A stretch of DNA of 64,000 bases from Turbatrix aceti. Its lineage: Eukaryota > Nematoda > Chromadorea > Rhabditida > Panagrolaimidae. The translations under genes were made by a program, and so were the position numbers. The stretch lies in assembly GCA_963969345.1 (NCBI GenBank), contig OZ017770.1, positions 10,782,180 to 10,846,179 on the forward strand. Direction: 5' to 3'. Position 1 is the first letter of the stretch. Each line of letters begins with the position of its first letter. The notes under the pieces are model-generated. The model ran no database searches and had not been told where the DNA came from. It saw only the letters and a program-made list of their open reading frames with translations. This document shows positions 44,960-56,206 of this stretch, one piece after another.

Positions 44960-47700
44960 CGGCATGCAATCTAGTCAGTCCTTGATCTCCTCACATCCTG
45001 TGTGTCCGCTCCCTATTATTTGTCCCTTAGCTCGTGAGCCTTAATAAACGTATGTTTTACAAAATGCAGTATCAGTAGAACTGGGGAAAGGTATCTTGTA
45101 GCACCTTGCGGAACTATAACACGGCAACGCTACAGATTGATGTCACTCGTAGTGACCCTTGATTGATGGTTAGAAGGAGGACTTCTAACCATCAATCAAT
45201 TGCATAATATTTGTACTGCGTAACTGTATTAAAAAACAAAACTGTATTGAAAAATACCTAAAACTGGTAAACTTGTTTTTTTTGCAAAAACTTTACATTT
45301 TCTTTTTGAACAGTGCAGTGCAACACTTATTTAAAATAAAACATTTTCTGTACAATTATTTTTTTATCAGAATTTAAAAAATAACTGAGAAAGTATAAGG
45401 TGTGTAGCATTTTTCTTTTAAATAGTTTTCAGAGACCCGAGATGCTCTGACACCTATGTAAGTGTGAGTGCAGCTTACGCAAAACTACATTACGCAAATG
45501 ATAATTATTAACTGAAAATAAATAAGTTTTAAATGTAGTAAAAAAATTAAGTTTTACTGCACCACGGTGCCATGAAAAAAAGATTTTGTTGATGGTAATA
45601 AAACGATTAGAAAACTGCTGCAGAAATACATATATCCAAAAGTATCGACGCGTTCTTTTCAAATTGTAATTATAAATTGTAAATATTATTGAATATTATT
45701 AAATAAAGAATTTAACGATTTGAAAAAAACTGCATTTTTTGTAGAACTTGTGAAAACCGTTCAAAAATATTTAGTGCATGGCCTCGTTAGTTTTTATATT
45801 TTTTTGTCAACTGTTGCGATCAAATGAAACTAGTCAGGAAAAAAATATGTACAATTTTGTATTTCATTGTCCCTCGTTGTTTCATTCATATTTAGTTTTT
45901 TAAAAATTAAAAAAAGTAAAAGTTAACTGAGTGCAAGCTTTTTCTCTACGTATTTGTTTTCTGAAAGTAAAAAAACTGTTTAACATTTAAGGTTTTTTAT
46001 GCACCCATAATTTGCTAAAATTTATACATTAATTGTTTGAGATAATAGCAATAAAGGGGGATTGAAAATAAAAAAAACTGTAGAAAGACATTCTTTTTTT
46101 ACTTTTACTTGCGCGTCAAACTTGTTTTTTTGGTTATAGTAATTCTCTATTGCACTGCTACACAAAAGAAATAACTGATTTACAATTTTATTATTTTTGG
46201 CTGAGTTTTGTATATTTATTGTTCGACACATGTAAATACATTTACAATTTTGAGTTATTTTGAGTTAACTGTCTTGGTAGTATCGTTTTTGGTAGCGTCG
46301 AGTAAGGTGGTTGGAAAAATTCAGCATAGCAAAACATTTCGCTGATAGTTTGTATTGCATTGACTTCTGTTGTTACATGGACAACAACCAATATTAAATG
46401 AACAAAGTTTTAGAAATGTCTGGCTCATTATCACCTAAACATCATAATTCGCTGCACCGTATTAATGTTTTGTTTCAATTTGCAAAAAAAACTTAACAAC
46501 ATAACCACATAATTTTTTTAAACTGAATTGGCAACAATTAATTTTTTATTTTTATTTTTTTTATAGCTCAAAGCCTTATTTTATAGTAGAATGAAAAATA
46601 ACTGAACAATTTTCTAGAACGGCTTGTCAGTGTTTAAAAAAATAAAAGAAATAACTGATGACGCTTCTAGTGCTTCAAAAAAATTACGTTTTTTTCAAAA
46701 AAATAACTTGTTGGGTGTCATGTGATTCAAATGTTTGTTTTTATTTTTCATACAAGTTGGTTTCTATGCATAGATAAAAAATTTTAACTGTGCATTGGTA
46801 GTACAAGATTTATTAAACTATACATAAAAATTTGTCAGGCTTTGGCAAAATACAAAAACTCCAACATTTTTCTTTTTTAAAAACACGTGCTGCAAAAGTG
46901 AATGCGTGCCGTTCAACAAAACTATGTTTACTTAAAATTTTTTTATAATTATTTTTTAAATCTCAATGACCAAACGCCAATTTTAAAGAAAACTGTTAAC
47001 TGGACTTGAAAGTGCGTTCAAAAAATATTATATTGTTGTAACGCTTATTTTAGCAGGAAATTAATTATAAAAACTAATGCATTTGAAATTGAACAAAAAA
47101 CTGCAATGATTTGTTTCTTTGTTGTTTTTTTTAAATTTTTATTGAAACTTGGCATAATCAGTTAAAAACTATTTTTCTTTGAAATTTTTTTTTACAAAAT
47201 TTTTACAAATTATTTTTACAAAAAAAAAGAAAATTGTTATAGAAAATTTGCTTGGAACTGTAATGGTAAATGCAAGTTGCTCAATGACAAAACGCCAATT
47301 TTCAAATAAACTGTCTTGGTAGTATCGTTTTTGGTAGCGTCGAGTAAGGTGGTTGGAAAAATTCAGTATAGGAAAACATTTCGCTGATAATTTGTATTGC
47401 AATGATTTCGGTTGTTACATGGACAACAATGAACAAAAAACTGCAATGATTTATGTTTTTCGCTTTATGTCATATTTTTTTATAAACTAAGGGCTTTTAT
47501 ATTTTTATAAATATGCTTTTTGAGTTACAGTGCCGTAAAATCAGTATTTAAATTACAGACTGGAATTCAGAACGAAAAAAAACTGGATGATACGGATTTT
47601 TATTTCGAACAAATTTTTAAAATTTCTTGCATTATCATAAAAAAATATATTGGAAAGCGCAAACAGATGAGGGCAAAAAGTTTGTTTTTAGATTTTTAAC
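44960..47700. repeat. Long direct duplication, copy 1
   Basis: Matches 58311-61862 at a nearly constant offset after the insertion at 58332-59293, with few substitutions over about 1.9 kb and more rearrangement beyond 46.9 kb. AT-rich and non-coding. Starts near GCAATCTAGTCAGTCC. Confidence 0.9.
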
Positions 47701-50650
47701 TGCTTTCGTATCAGTTTTCTAGCCTATTTTCCCGTAAACTCATTTTCTTTTTTATCCTAATACTTTTACAATTAAAAAAAATATAAAAAAACAACTGTTC
47801 GCGGTGCTTCACGCGTTTCAAAAAAATCACAACTTTTAAAAAATAAAAGAAATAACTGATGCCGCTTCTAGTTTAAAAAAAAATCATGTGTTTAAAAAAA
47901 ATAACTGATACGGTTTCCGGTTAACTGTTCATTTTCTTTTTTATCCTTGCCACAACTACTACTTCTGTCAATAGCACAAGTTTTTAAAATTACTGTTAAA
48001 TGAAAATAGATAAAAATAACTGAATTTTTTTTTTATTGAAAATGCTACTGTCAATAAATAGCACAAGTTTTTAAAATTAAAACTGGAGGCATGGTGAGAA
48101 AAATTTTTCTACCTTTTCGCATCGCCAATTTCTGAATGAACTGTTTATATTAATAACTTTTGGTAGTGTCGTTAAATATAGTAAAAGCGTTTCTATGTTT
48201 AGTATATGATTTTTGTGTTACTGTGATGTGCAAATAGTATTGCAAGAAAATAACTGTTATTCAAGCTTGTTTTTCCGTTAACTTTCTATTTTCTTTTTTA
48301 TCTTTTAAAAAACTGTTCCAATTTTTTTTTTCAATTAGATTGCCGCAACCCTGAAAAAAGCAGTGTTAAAAAAATAACGCGTTAAAAAATTCAACAAAGT
48401 ATAACTGTTAAGGCATCACGTGTTTTCAAAAAAAATTTTTAACTGGGCAAAAGATTCAAAACTGTATTTTCTATATTACAAAATATTTCTACGGTAAAAA
48501 AATAAAACAGCACTGAAAAAGTTAACTATATTGAAAAATATATCAAACTGGTACACTTTTCTTGCAAAAACTACAAATATTTTTTTAAACTGTGCTGTGC
48601 TACACTTACATATTTCTTCAATATTTTGTTTTATAATAAAAGTTAACTGGGCGATACGTATCAATATTCTGAACAACTTAAATTTTTATTTTTATTTTTA
48701 ACTGCGTTGTGTAACATTTGTTATGAAAAATTAACCAGAAATTGTCTGTCACAAACATATTTATGTAAGTTTACCAAAAACTGGCTGCTTGTTGCTTCGG
48801 ATCACTATTTGAATTGTTTGTGGGCGGGGATAAACTGGATAGCATGTTTATGCATTGCCAGTTGTCTGTCGGTCAACTAGACAACTGGTTGTTGAAGGGT
48901 GTATAACAGTCGTGTTTGTTACTGCCAATATTAGAATAAACTGTCCAGTCAATTTGGTCCATGGAGGAAGTGTGGGAAGACTGCGGGGGTGAAATTGTCC
49001 CGCAGTCCCCCTGCCACTCAGGTCCCCTTGTCTATGTTCAAAAGGTTAAAGTAAAACTCAAACTTGTCCAATGTTTAAGACAGCGACGCTAGCGTGTCGT
49101 GTTCTGAAAGAAAACTGCACTTGGATTCAGTTTGACATTTCAAATTTATTCATCAAACTTTTTATAGTTTCCTGGCATGTGTTCGCCCCGTTAACCATAG
49201 GTTTCTTTAAAACCTGAAAAAAAGTTATTTATTTGTTTAATCAAAAACTGCTGTCAACCAAAAACTTGAAATTGATAGTTTGTATTAAATAATTTTTTTC
49301 ACGCAACGAGGTTTTTATAAAAAAAAGACAAAAACTGAATGACTTGGTACGGCGCTTAGTATAAAATTTAGAAAACTTTTATTAATTTTTTACTTAAAAA
49401 ACTGTCAGTACGGGCAAGGCAGCGACACAATGCTTTTAAGCTATTTAAAACATTTAAAACACATATTTTATTTTACTTTATTTTTCTAGACTGTTTAAAA
49501 CAATATTATTTTATGTTAAATAAAAAATGAAAAGGATTCAATTAAATAGTCAACATAAAGTAACTGGTTTCCTCTTTGTATGCATTTATGACCCACAGCT
49601 TCGTCTCCGCGTATCAAAAGTACATACCTGTATCATAAATACAAAACTATATTGCAAATGTTCAGATATATATTTTTTTCTAAACATTTATATATTGCAA
49701 CAATATGCGCAATGAAACAAAATAACTGACTGATTTAGTGTCGTAAAGTATACACAAAAAATTTCAAACAGTTGTGAATTTTTGAAGAAAATAACCGACA
49801 TGCGAAACAAAAAAACTGCAACTCTATATTTTTAATTTGTATCAAGGATGTGTCCGTATCAGCAATGATATGCAAATGCCAACCGTCACGATGGGTTGTT
49901 TACAAAAATGGTTGCTACGTCACTTCACGCCTTCTAGCCTTGGTATAAATAAACTGTTTGTCATCTTCTAACATTTGTATAAATAAACTTCGGGAAGAAG
50001 AATTTTTTGTTGCCTTTAAAAATTTTCATTCGAATAATTTAAAAAAATGAGGTAGGAATTTAAACACAAATTAAAAAAAACTGTCCTCGTGCAAGCAAAG
50101 CAACTGTCAGAACGACGACCTCCTACTAGACAAATTGTGGAAGGCGAAAAATAAGCCTTTTTTTTAAACTGAGGTAGACAAGTTTTTGTTAGTGCACTCA
50201 CAAAATCTTGAATGTCCGCCCGGCACGACCTACTGAAAACTAGCAATTAAAAATTGGTTTTCAGGGTTTATATCGATTACACGATCACTTGCAGCCTTTG
50301 GCATCAAAAAATATCCGTAAACTGAGCAGCCATCCGCGCAGGCCAGTTTGCGGATTCGGGGAAACGACAATTGCGTTGTTCTTAAAATCAATCCTATGTA
50401 ACCGCAGTCTCCAATCAACATCAATGATAAAACTGAATTAAAAATTTTCACCGCTTTCCTCCTTTTGCATTCAAAAAACACTGGCCCAAAAAAGTATCAT
50501 TACCCCCATGCAAAAACTGTGAATCATGATCATCAAATCCGTCAAACCCTAGGTCGAGCAGTCCAAAACAAGAAACCGCTATGCAAATTGATCAAGAAAT
50601 CCGCAGGCAAGGCTGAAAGAAAGAAAAAACTGATATATTTGACGAGAAGT
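45200..50650 (+). other. Dense strand-biased AACTG motif array
   Basis: By hand count, AACTG, nearly always in A/T-rich context (AAAACTG, ATAACTG, TTAACTG, TAAACTG), occurs about 58 times on the + strand here and its reverse complement CAGTT about 6 times. With this base composition roughly 5 per strand are expected. Spacing clusters near 80-130 bp (for example 45385, 45512, 45615, 45730, 45811, 45927, 45977, 46078, 46175, 46269). Sequence between motifs is not conserved, apart from larger duplications. The same bias continues in 57.0-62.4 kb. No protein gene lies in this stretch. Function unknown. Confidence 0.7.
48770..49000. repeat. Diverged copy shared with 57400-57600
   Basis: CCAAAAACTG, TGCATTGCC(A/G)GTTGTCTG, GTCGTGTTTGTTACTG and AGAATAAACTGTCCAGTCAATT occur in the same order in both places with about one-quarter mismatches. 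The AACTG motifs are mostly retained. Confidence 0.75.
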
Positions 50651-50944
50651 AATACTTTTCGTCGAACGTTACTCGCGTTCGGAATTTTCGCGTTGAGAGT
50701 TTTCACAAGAACAATGAGTTTGCATCGACTTGTTTACATTTGCTTACCTCCGATTACAATGAATCTTTCTTTCTGCTTCCGGCCTACGTTTTTCGTCTAT
50801 TTTTTGTTTCTATTGTCTTCACACCTTGTTAGAAGGATTCCTTCCGCCGATCACGAAGCAGACGCACTTCTGACTGGAGGCAAGGAGGAACGGGCACGAT
50901 GAGTTTTTTTAGCATTTTTTTCGTCGGCTGCCTAAAACAGGGAA

Positions 50945-52469
50945 TCTACGTGCGTTGTGGAATTTTGGTTATGTTTTACAGATGCTGAGCACGTCTAATC
51001 TAGCAATGGCTAAGAATCCCATATCGTATGTTTTGATTTAGACTTTGATAAATTTTGACCTAAATATTTGTCGGCAAAACACTGGCATTCACCCATCCGG
51101 GGCTGTCAGTACGGCAGATCGCCATATTGTTAGGGGCGGAAACAATTAATGGACTTGTAGGCATTTTACACAGTTCGTCGACGGCTGCAAAGGGAGTGCG
51201 AGTGATGGTTTACCCGATCGGTTTTATTAAACGTCGAAAAACAATACTGGCGAATAGTGCAGTATGTCACCATCGAAAGCTTGCTTATTTGCCCGCAAAC
51301 TGGTTTCAGCATCAGAGTCTGGCTTTGTTCCCGTTTACCTGTCAGCCAGATGGGATCAGTGATAACGGTACTTTTTGAAATACAACATATATATTTGTTG
51401 TCCTTTAGGTTTCTTATACTAGGTGAAAAAAAGGGAAGAGGGGGGTACGGCACTGGGAACAGTGCCAAGATAGGGTCCAGCTGGCGTAATTTGAAGAGTT
51501 ACGCAAGCCGGACATCAACGAAGACGATTTTGGTTTAGAAATCCAAATGGTGGCTTGCAAGACAGCTTACGTGTTTTCCAAATTTCTTTTCATCGTCGTG
51601 TTCTTTTTTGGCTAGGCTTCTGCTCTTCACAATCGGTTCACCAAAGAGCGTATCAGGCATCATTCGGCTGTGCTCGGATATCTGCTTCATTTCTGTGATT
51701 TTTAAGCCCAGAAGTGTCGTAGGGATCCCGATCAAAGCTCGCATGTACCAATTTTGGTGCTCAGTATTCACAACGAATTTCTAATTTGTCAGGTGAAACG
51801 CTAGCTATCTGGACGAACGGCGAGAAGCCGACAACGGACGCGCATGCATTACGAGTAATAGGTTGTCGTCTACGAAGTATGTATTTTTGAATTTTTTTAT
51901 TTTGCATTTGGACTTGATCGACAACAAAAATTGATCGAAATGTGGCAACCCTATGTTTTTATATTTTTATTAAATTCTCCATCAAGAATTATATCGATTA
52001 ATTACGCCTTGGCTTTGGAAGTGTCATAGTTTTTGCAAGTACTTTTGGCAACTTTTAAAGGATCTAGTTTCTCTTTTGTGTTGGTTATTATAATGAGATT
52101 CACTGCCAAATGGCTAGAATCCATAGCTTTTGCAGTGGTCAGCCGGACGCTAGCTTAACGGATTATCTGTGCCGACCTCGGCAGGATGCGTTTTATGCTG
52201 CGAGCAGCACATTAACGCCTGATTTAAGTCAGTTGTATGGTTGCCTCGGTGATTAGGTTTTGGGTCATTAGACAACTTTTTTTAATTTTCTGTTGAGAAA
52301 AAGACAACGATACTTGACTCGATGAATTGGGTTGTTTTCTGTGTAATATATAAATTCCAGAAACTACTCAGGTTTCAGAGTAATGCATTTTAATTGTTGT
52401 TTATTAGGTAACGTGTCGGAGTTTGGTCCTCTGTCACTTTGGTACAGTACCGGGGGGGAGGGGGTCCCA
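50945..52469. repeat. Dispersed repeat R1, uninterrupted tandem copy 1
   Basis: About 1.52 kb, followed head-to-tail by copy 2, which begins at 52470 with the same GCGTTGTGGAATTTTGG. This copy holds the empty insertion site GTATGTCACCATCG (51267-51280) matching the LTR element inserted in copy 2. Confidence 0.9.
51356..51780 (-). CDS. Candidate two-exon coding segment within repeat R1
   Basis: Minus strand: acceptor CAAATTAG, exon 51571-51780 with 70 open codons (NTEHQNWYMRALIGIPTTLL ... KKFGKH), donor CAC|GTAAGC. A 152-bp intron ends TTTTTTCACCTAG. Exon 51356-51418 (YKKPKGQQIYMLYFKKYRYH) ends in TGA. Codon use looks coding-like, but no family is recognised. The copy at 56480-56720 carries an in-frame stop and the 31.5-kb copy is truncated, so this could be a gene fragment carried by the repeat. 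Confidence 0.3.
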
Positions 52470-52774
52470 TTTGCGTTGTGGAATTTTGGTTATGTTTTAC
52501 AGATGCTGAGCACGTCTAATCTAGCAATGGCTAAGAATCCCATATCGTATGTTTTGATTTAGACTTTGATAAATTTTGACCTAAATATTTGTCGGCAAAA
52601 CACTGGCATTCACCCATCCGGGGCTGTCAGTACGGCAGATCGCCATATTGTTAGGGGCGGAAACAATTAATGGACAGTTCGTCGACGGCTGCAAAAGGAG
52701 TGCGAGTGATGGTTCACCCGATCGGTTTTATTAAACGTCGAAAAACAATACTGGCGAATAGTGCAGTATGTCAC
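52470..52774. repeat. Repeat R1 tandem copy 2, left part
   Basis: Same as 50945-51271 with a small deletion (ATGGACAGTTCGTCG against ATGGACTTGTAGGC...). Interrupted at GTCAC by the LTR element; resumes at 56207. Confidence 0.88.
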
Positions 52775-52931
52775 TGCTGTACGTCTCGCGTACAGACTAG
52801 AGTGGAAGCACGAGTGGCACGCAGACACAAGAGAGAGAGTCATGTTTATTATGAACCTAAGGCAGTCTTATATACGAGTATGCTAATTACAGAGGGATTC
52901 CGTCCGGGATGCCGTCACGCGACTATCACCA
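52775..52931 (-). repeat. 3' LTR of the gag-protease element
   Basis: 157 bp. The minus strand begins TGGTGATAGTCGCG and ends CGTACAGCA; it has AATAAACATG as a polyadenylation signal and GTATATAAG as a TATA box. Confidence 0.9.
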
Positions 52932-53234
52932 CGCCCCCTTTTTCTTTAAAGGTTGCGGCGTAGTGTCGTTGACGTGCTTCTAGGTGATGTCATGCATCTC
53001 CACGTCCGGCTTCGGTGCGATCGCTGCGATTTTTGAGGTGAGGGTTGCGTTGCCGATCATATTCTCATCCTGCTTTAAAGTATCTTCGATGAGAACGATG
53101 TCCTGAGTCAATCTGTCAACTTTGAGGTACTTGTCGAGTTCAGGCTTCTGTCGCTGACAAGGGAGATGCGGAGTGCTGTGGACAGCCTGCTGACGATATT
53201 GGAAATGAGTGCTGTCGTTGGTGCGAGCTGTAAG

Positions 53235-54464
53235 TTACGTGATTTGTGACGGAAAAAGTTCTCGTGCCATGACCGGGGGTGCATAGTGCTGGGAACAGGA
53301 CTGGCCTGCCTTAGGCTCTGTCGATTTTGTCGAGTGCGGGGATTTCGATGCTTCCGTTGATTTAGATGATTTCGACGTTTCCGTTAATTGGCAATGCTTG
53401 TCGGGACTTTCACTAGTCACCGACTGTCGATCTGGTTGATTAGGATGCTTATGCTGACTTTCGGCGGGTATGTAGATTTTGAAGATCTGGCGCTCTTGCT
53501 GCTCTGGAACCATGGTGCTGACTGTAGCACTTTCTACTGGTTTTTTGTAGATTTTGTCGATTTCGTTGCTTCTTCTGTTCTTATTCTGAAACGGGAAGTC
53601 CTGGGTGCCTGGTGATTTGTGCATCTGGGGGTATGTGGCTTCTTCGGTGTGGACAGCTAACACGTGATCCGATTTAATACTCAGGGCTCGTATCCATGGT
53701 CGGCCCAATATCGGTTCTGACTTCTCACGAAAGACCAGCAACCAAAGGTAGAAGTCCTTGCCGTCTCTACTTACCGTTACTGCTGCGCGGCCCATGAGGT
53801 TGAGGGGCTGGTTCTGGTATCCTTTGATATTCCTTGGCGGCGGGTAAAGCTCGGGTCGACCGATGCGCTCCCACGTTCTGTAGTCGACGATCGACGAGCA
53901 AGCCCCCGTGTCATGTTCCATCTTCACTGAAAATCCGTTGATGCTTACCTTCACAATAAGGGGGGCTTCGCTGTCTATCGGAGGTAGTTTGGATTCCTTT
54001 ACTGCGTGAATCCGTCGGATGTAGCCTGTGTCGTCGTCGCTACCAGAGTCATCTGTCTCCTGTGAGTCTGTATCGTACGCGTAATCTTTCACCTGTTTTG
54101 CGTGCCGATTATGCCGCTTATGACGATAGTCCGATGATTTTGCCGTTTCTTGTTTCTTTCTATCGTGTTCACCGTCGGAGTCACTCCTTTCTGTGGAGCT
54201 GTGCTGTGGATTCTTTGCATCTCGGTATTTGCAGACTTTTGCGAAGTGCCCTTTTTTCCGGCAGATTACGCAGCTCTTGTCGAAGGCCCAGCAGCTCTCC
54301 CGTGAGTGGATGCTGCGGCTGCCGCACCATCTACAGGTCTGTGTAGATTTAGGTCGCTTAGAGTCGAAAGTCCTATGAATCGCTGCTGGCATCTGTCTGG
54401 TTTCCTGTTGCATGGAACGCTGGACTTTGTCCTGAACGTTATAGTTGTGGACCAGCTGCTGGAG
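53235..54464 (-). CDS. Nucleocapsid and aspartic protease part of the LTR element
   Basis: In the same frame as gag but after its TAA stop. Two zinc fingers near the start (CRWCGSRSIHSRESC and CVICRKKGHFAKVC) are followed by a Ser/Asp/Lys-rich linker and a retropepsin-like domain with catalytic DTGACSS and the ILGRPW segment. The Lys/Ser/Thr-rich tail ends at TAA 53235. Pol stops here. With gag it may be made by readthrough of the TAA, or the stop may be a lesion. Confidence 0.85.
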   Translation of the reverse strand, partial: LQQLVHNYNVQDKVQRSMQQETRQMPAAIHRTFDSKRPKSTQTCRWCGSRSIHSRESCWAFDKSCVICRKKGHFAKVCKYRDAKNPQHSSTERSDSDGEHDRKKQETAKSSDYRHKRHNRHAKQVKDYAYDTDSQETDDSGSDDDTGYIRRIHAVKESKLPPIDSEAPLIVKVSINGFSVKMEHDTGACSSIVDYRTWERIGRPELYPPPRNIKGYQNQPLNLMGRAAVTVSRDGKDFYLWLLVFREKSEPILGRPWIRALSIKSDHVLAVHTEEATYPQMHKSPGTQDFPFQNKNRRSNEIDKIYKKPVESATVSTMVPEQQERQIFKIYIPAESQHKHPNQPDRQSVTSESPDKHCQLTETSKSSKSTEASKSPHSTKSTEPKAGQSCSQHYAPPVMARELFPSQIT

Positions 54465-55022
54465 TTACTCGACCGTGTCCTTGGAGTTCTCTGGACGAAA
54501 GACGAACGAGCGGAGGTCGTTATTTCGAAGACCTGCGATGATGCTTAGCACTGCGTCCGTCTCGTCCGTATAACCGCAATCGGCTGCGAGAACGGACATC
54601 CGCAGTATGTACGTGTCGTCGCTCTCGTTCGCTTCCTGCCGTGTCCGCTGGAGGGTTGCTCGCGCAAGCCGCTTGTCCGTAGCCTTGCTGTAGCGCTTCC
54701 GCAGGATTGCTTCCAGGGAGACGAACGTTTCGTCCTTGACTTTCTTCGGCTTCACCCAGGCTCGCAGCGCTTGGAAAGCCTTGGTGCCGGGGCAATTTAG
54801 GAGAATGCCACGCTTGTCGGCGTCCTCGGTTACCTTCTTGTTCATGAAGTAAATTTCGAACTGACCCGAGAACGCCTCGAAGTCGCGGCGAGCAGGGTCG
54901 AAAGGCTGGGGAGGGTAGTACGCGGGGTGGTGGGGATCCGGCATGGCCGTAGATGCGGCTGGGGGACTGTTGCTCCTTGAAATGCTTTGGATGGCGGAGA
55001 TTGCGTGGATGGCTATTTGCAT
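54465..55022 (-). CDS. Gag capsid of the LTR element
   Basis: Minus strand from Met at 55022 (or the downstream Met at 54944, MPDPHHPAYYPP) to TAA at 54465-54467. Capsid-like helices include FDPARRDFEAFSGQFEIYF, KAFQALRAW, EAILRKRYS and ARATLQRTRQEANESDDTYI. The open frame extends upstream into the nested transposon at 55054, so the original leader is lost. The stop lies between the capsid and the zinc fingers. Confidence 0.8.
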   Translation of the reverse strand: MQIAIHAISAIQSISRSNSPPAASTAMPDPHHPAYYPPQPFDPARRDFEAFSGQFEIYFMNKKVTEDADKRGILLNCPGTKAFQALRAWVKPKKVKDETFVSLEAILRKRYSKATDKRLARATLQRTRQEANESDDTYILRMSVLAADCGYTDETDAVLSIIAGLRNNDLRSFVFRPENSKDTVE

Positions 55023-55053
55023 AGATTTCCGTATGCAAAGCCTGGTCGCTGCC

Positions 55054-55888
55054 GGTTCAGTGTCGAAACTTCGAAAATATTGAACTTCGAAAATTTTGAA
55101 CTTCGAATTTATTGAACTTCGAAAATATTGAATCGCAAAAATTTTGAAATGTGAGTTGACCAAACTTCGAAAATATTGAACTTCGAAAATATTGAACTGC
55201 GAATTCAATGAGCGGCTCGCGGAGAACTTCGAAAATATTGAACTTCGAAAATATTGAACTTCGAATTTATTGAACTTGAATTACAAAGTTCAATTGAAGC
55301 AAACGGGGGGAGGGCGCGTGCGCATTGCAAGTAAAATAAATTCAGATTTTGCCGGTGATACCCATTTGTTTCGTGTTGGATTAAAAAGGATGTTTTAGAA
55401 ATTTGAGACAAATTTTTATAAAAATCGACTAGGGTACGGAGAAAAAATCCATAGATCTTCAAAATGCCGAAAAAAAACTGAATATTTCGATACAGACTTG
55501 GTATACATCTAAAATCTTTGGAGTTTTCAATTAATTTTACAATAACTATACTAACGATGTTGTTTTAACCTTTTTTAAATTTTTTTGGAACTTTCAAATC
55601 TGAATTTATTTTACTTGCCCCGTTTGCTTCAATTGAACTTTGTAATTCAAGTTCAATAAATTCGAAGTTCAATATTTTCGAAGTTCAATATTTTCGAAGT
55701 TCAATATTTTCGAAGTTCTCCGCGAGCCGCTCATTGAATTCGCAGTTCAATATTTTCGAAGTTCAATATTTTCGAAGTTCGGTCAACTCACATTTCAAAA
55801 TTTTTGCGATTCAATATTTTCGAAGTTCAATAAATTCGAAGTTCAAAATTTTCGAAGTTCAATATTTTCGAAGTTTCGACACTGAACC
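55054..55888. mobile_element. Long-TIR Mutator-like foldback element, 835 bp
   Basis: Starts GGTTCAGTGTCGAAACTTCG and ends with its reverse complement, flanked by the 9-bp direct repeat GTCGCTGCC (55045-55053 and 55889-55897). Arms of about 250-270 bp are mostly iterations of a 16-18-bp motif, GAACTTCGAAAATATT. The 310-bp centre is unique. A 9-bp duplication with long TIRs fits MULE-type non-autonomous elements. Nested in the leader of the gag-protease element. Confidence 0.88.
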
Positions 55889-56049
55889 GTCGCTGCCCGA
55901 TCTGGTATCAGTGCAGTCTTATCGCTGATTCTGACGATTTAGTCGCTTATGAGCTCGGTCTCAGCCGGCTTTCTTGAAGATTCTGACGTTTCTTGGCTCG
56001 GTCTCGGTCTCGGAGTAGTGCGTGGGTCGAGTCCTGGTCTCGTCAACAG

Positions 56050-56206
56050 TGCTGTACGTCTCGCGTACAGACTAGAGTGGAAGCACGAGTGGCACGCAGA
56101 CACAAGGGAGAGAGTCATGTTTATTATGAACCTAAGGTAGTCTTATATACGAGTATGCTAATTACAGAGGGATTCCGTCCGGGATGCCGTCACGCGACTA
56201 TCACCA
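56050..56206 (-). repeat. 5' LTR of the gag-protease element
   Basis: 157 bp, nearly identical to the copy at 52775. Followed by the target duplication GTCAC. Confidence 0.9.

Larger units (their letters stand above)
52775..56206 (-). mobile_element. LTR element with gag-protease only, 3.4 kb
   Basis: 157-bp LTRs (52775-52931 and 56050-56206, about two differences) are flanked by the 5-bp duplication GTCAC (52770-52774 and 56207-56211). The empty site is preserved in the neighbouring R1 copy at 51268. On the minus strand: a primer-site-like TGTTGACGAGACC after the 5' LTR, gag, zinc fingers and protease, then a purine tract AAAGAAAAAGGGGG before the 3' LTR. No reverse transcriptase, RNase H or integrase. 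It depends on another element for movement. A second transposon is nested at 55054-55888. Confidence 0.93.

Noticed and set aside
45200..50650. CRISPR-like array suggested by regular spacing
   Set aside because: The repeated part is only 5 bp in A/T context and the sequence is eukaryotic; no conserved repeat of 20 bp or more and no cas genes.
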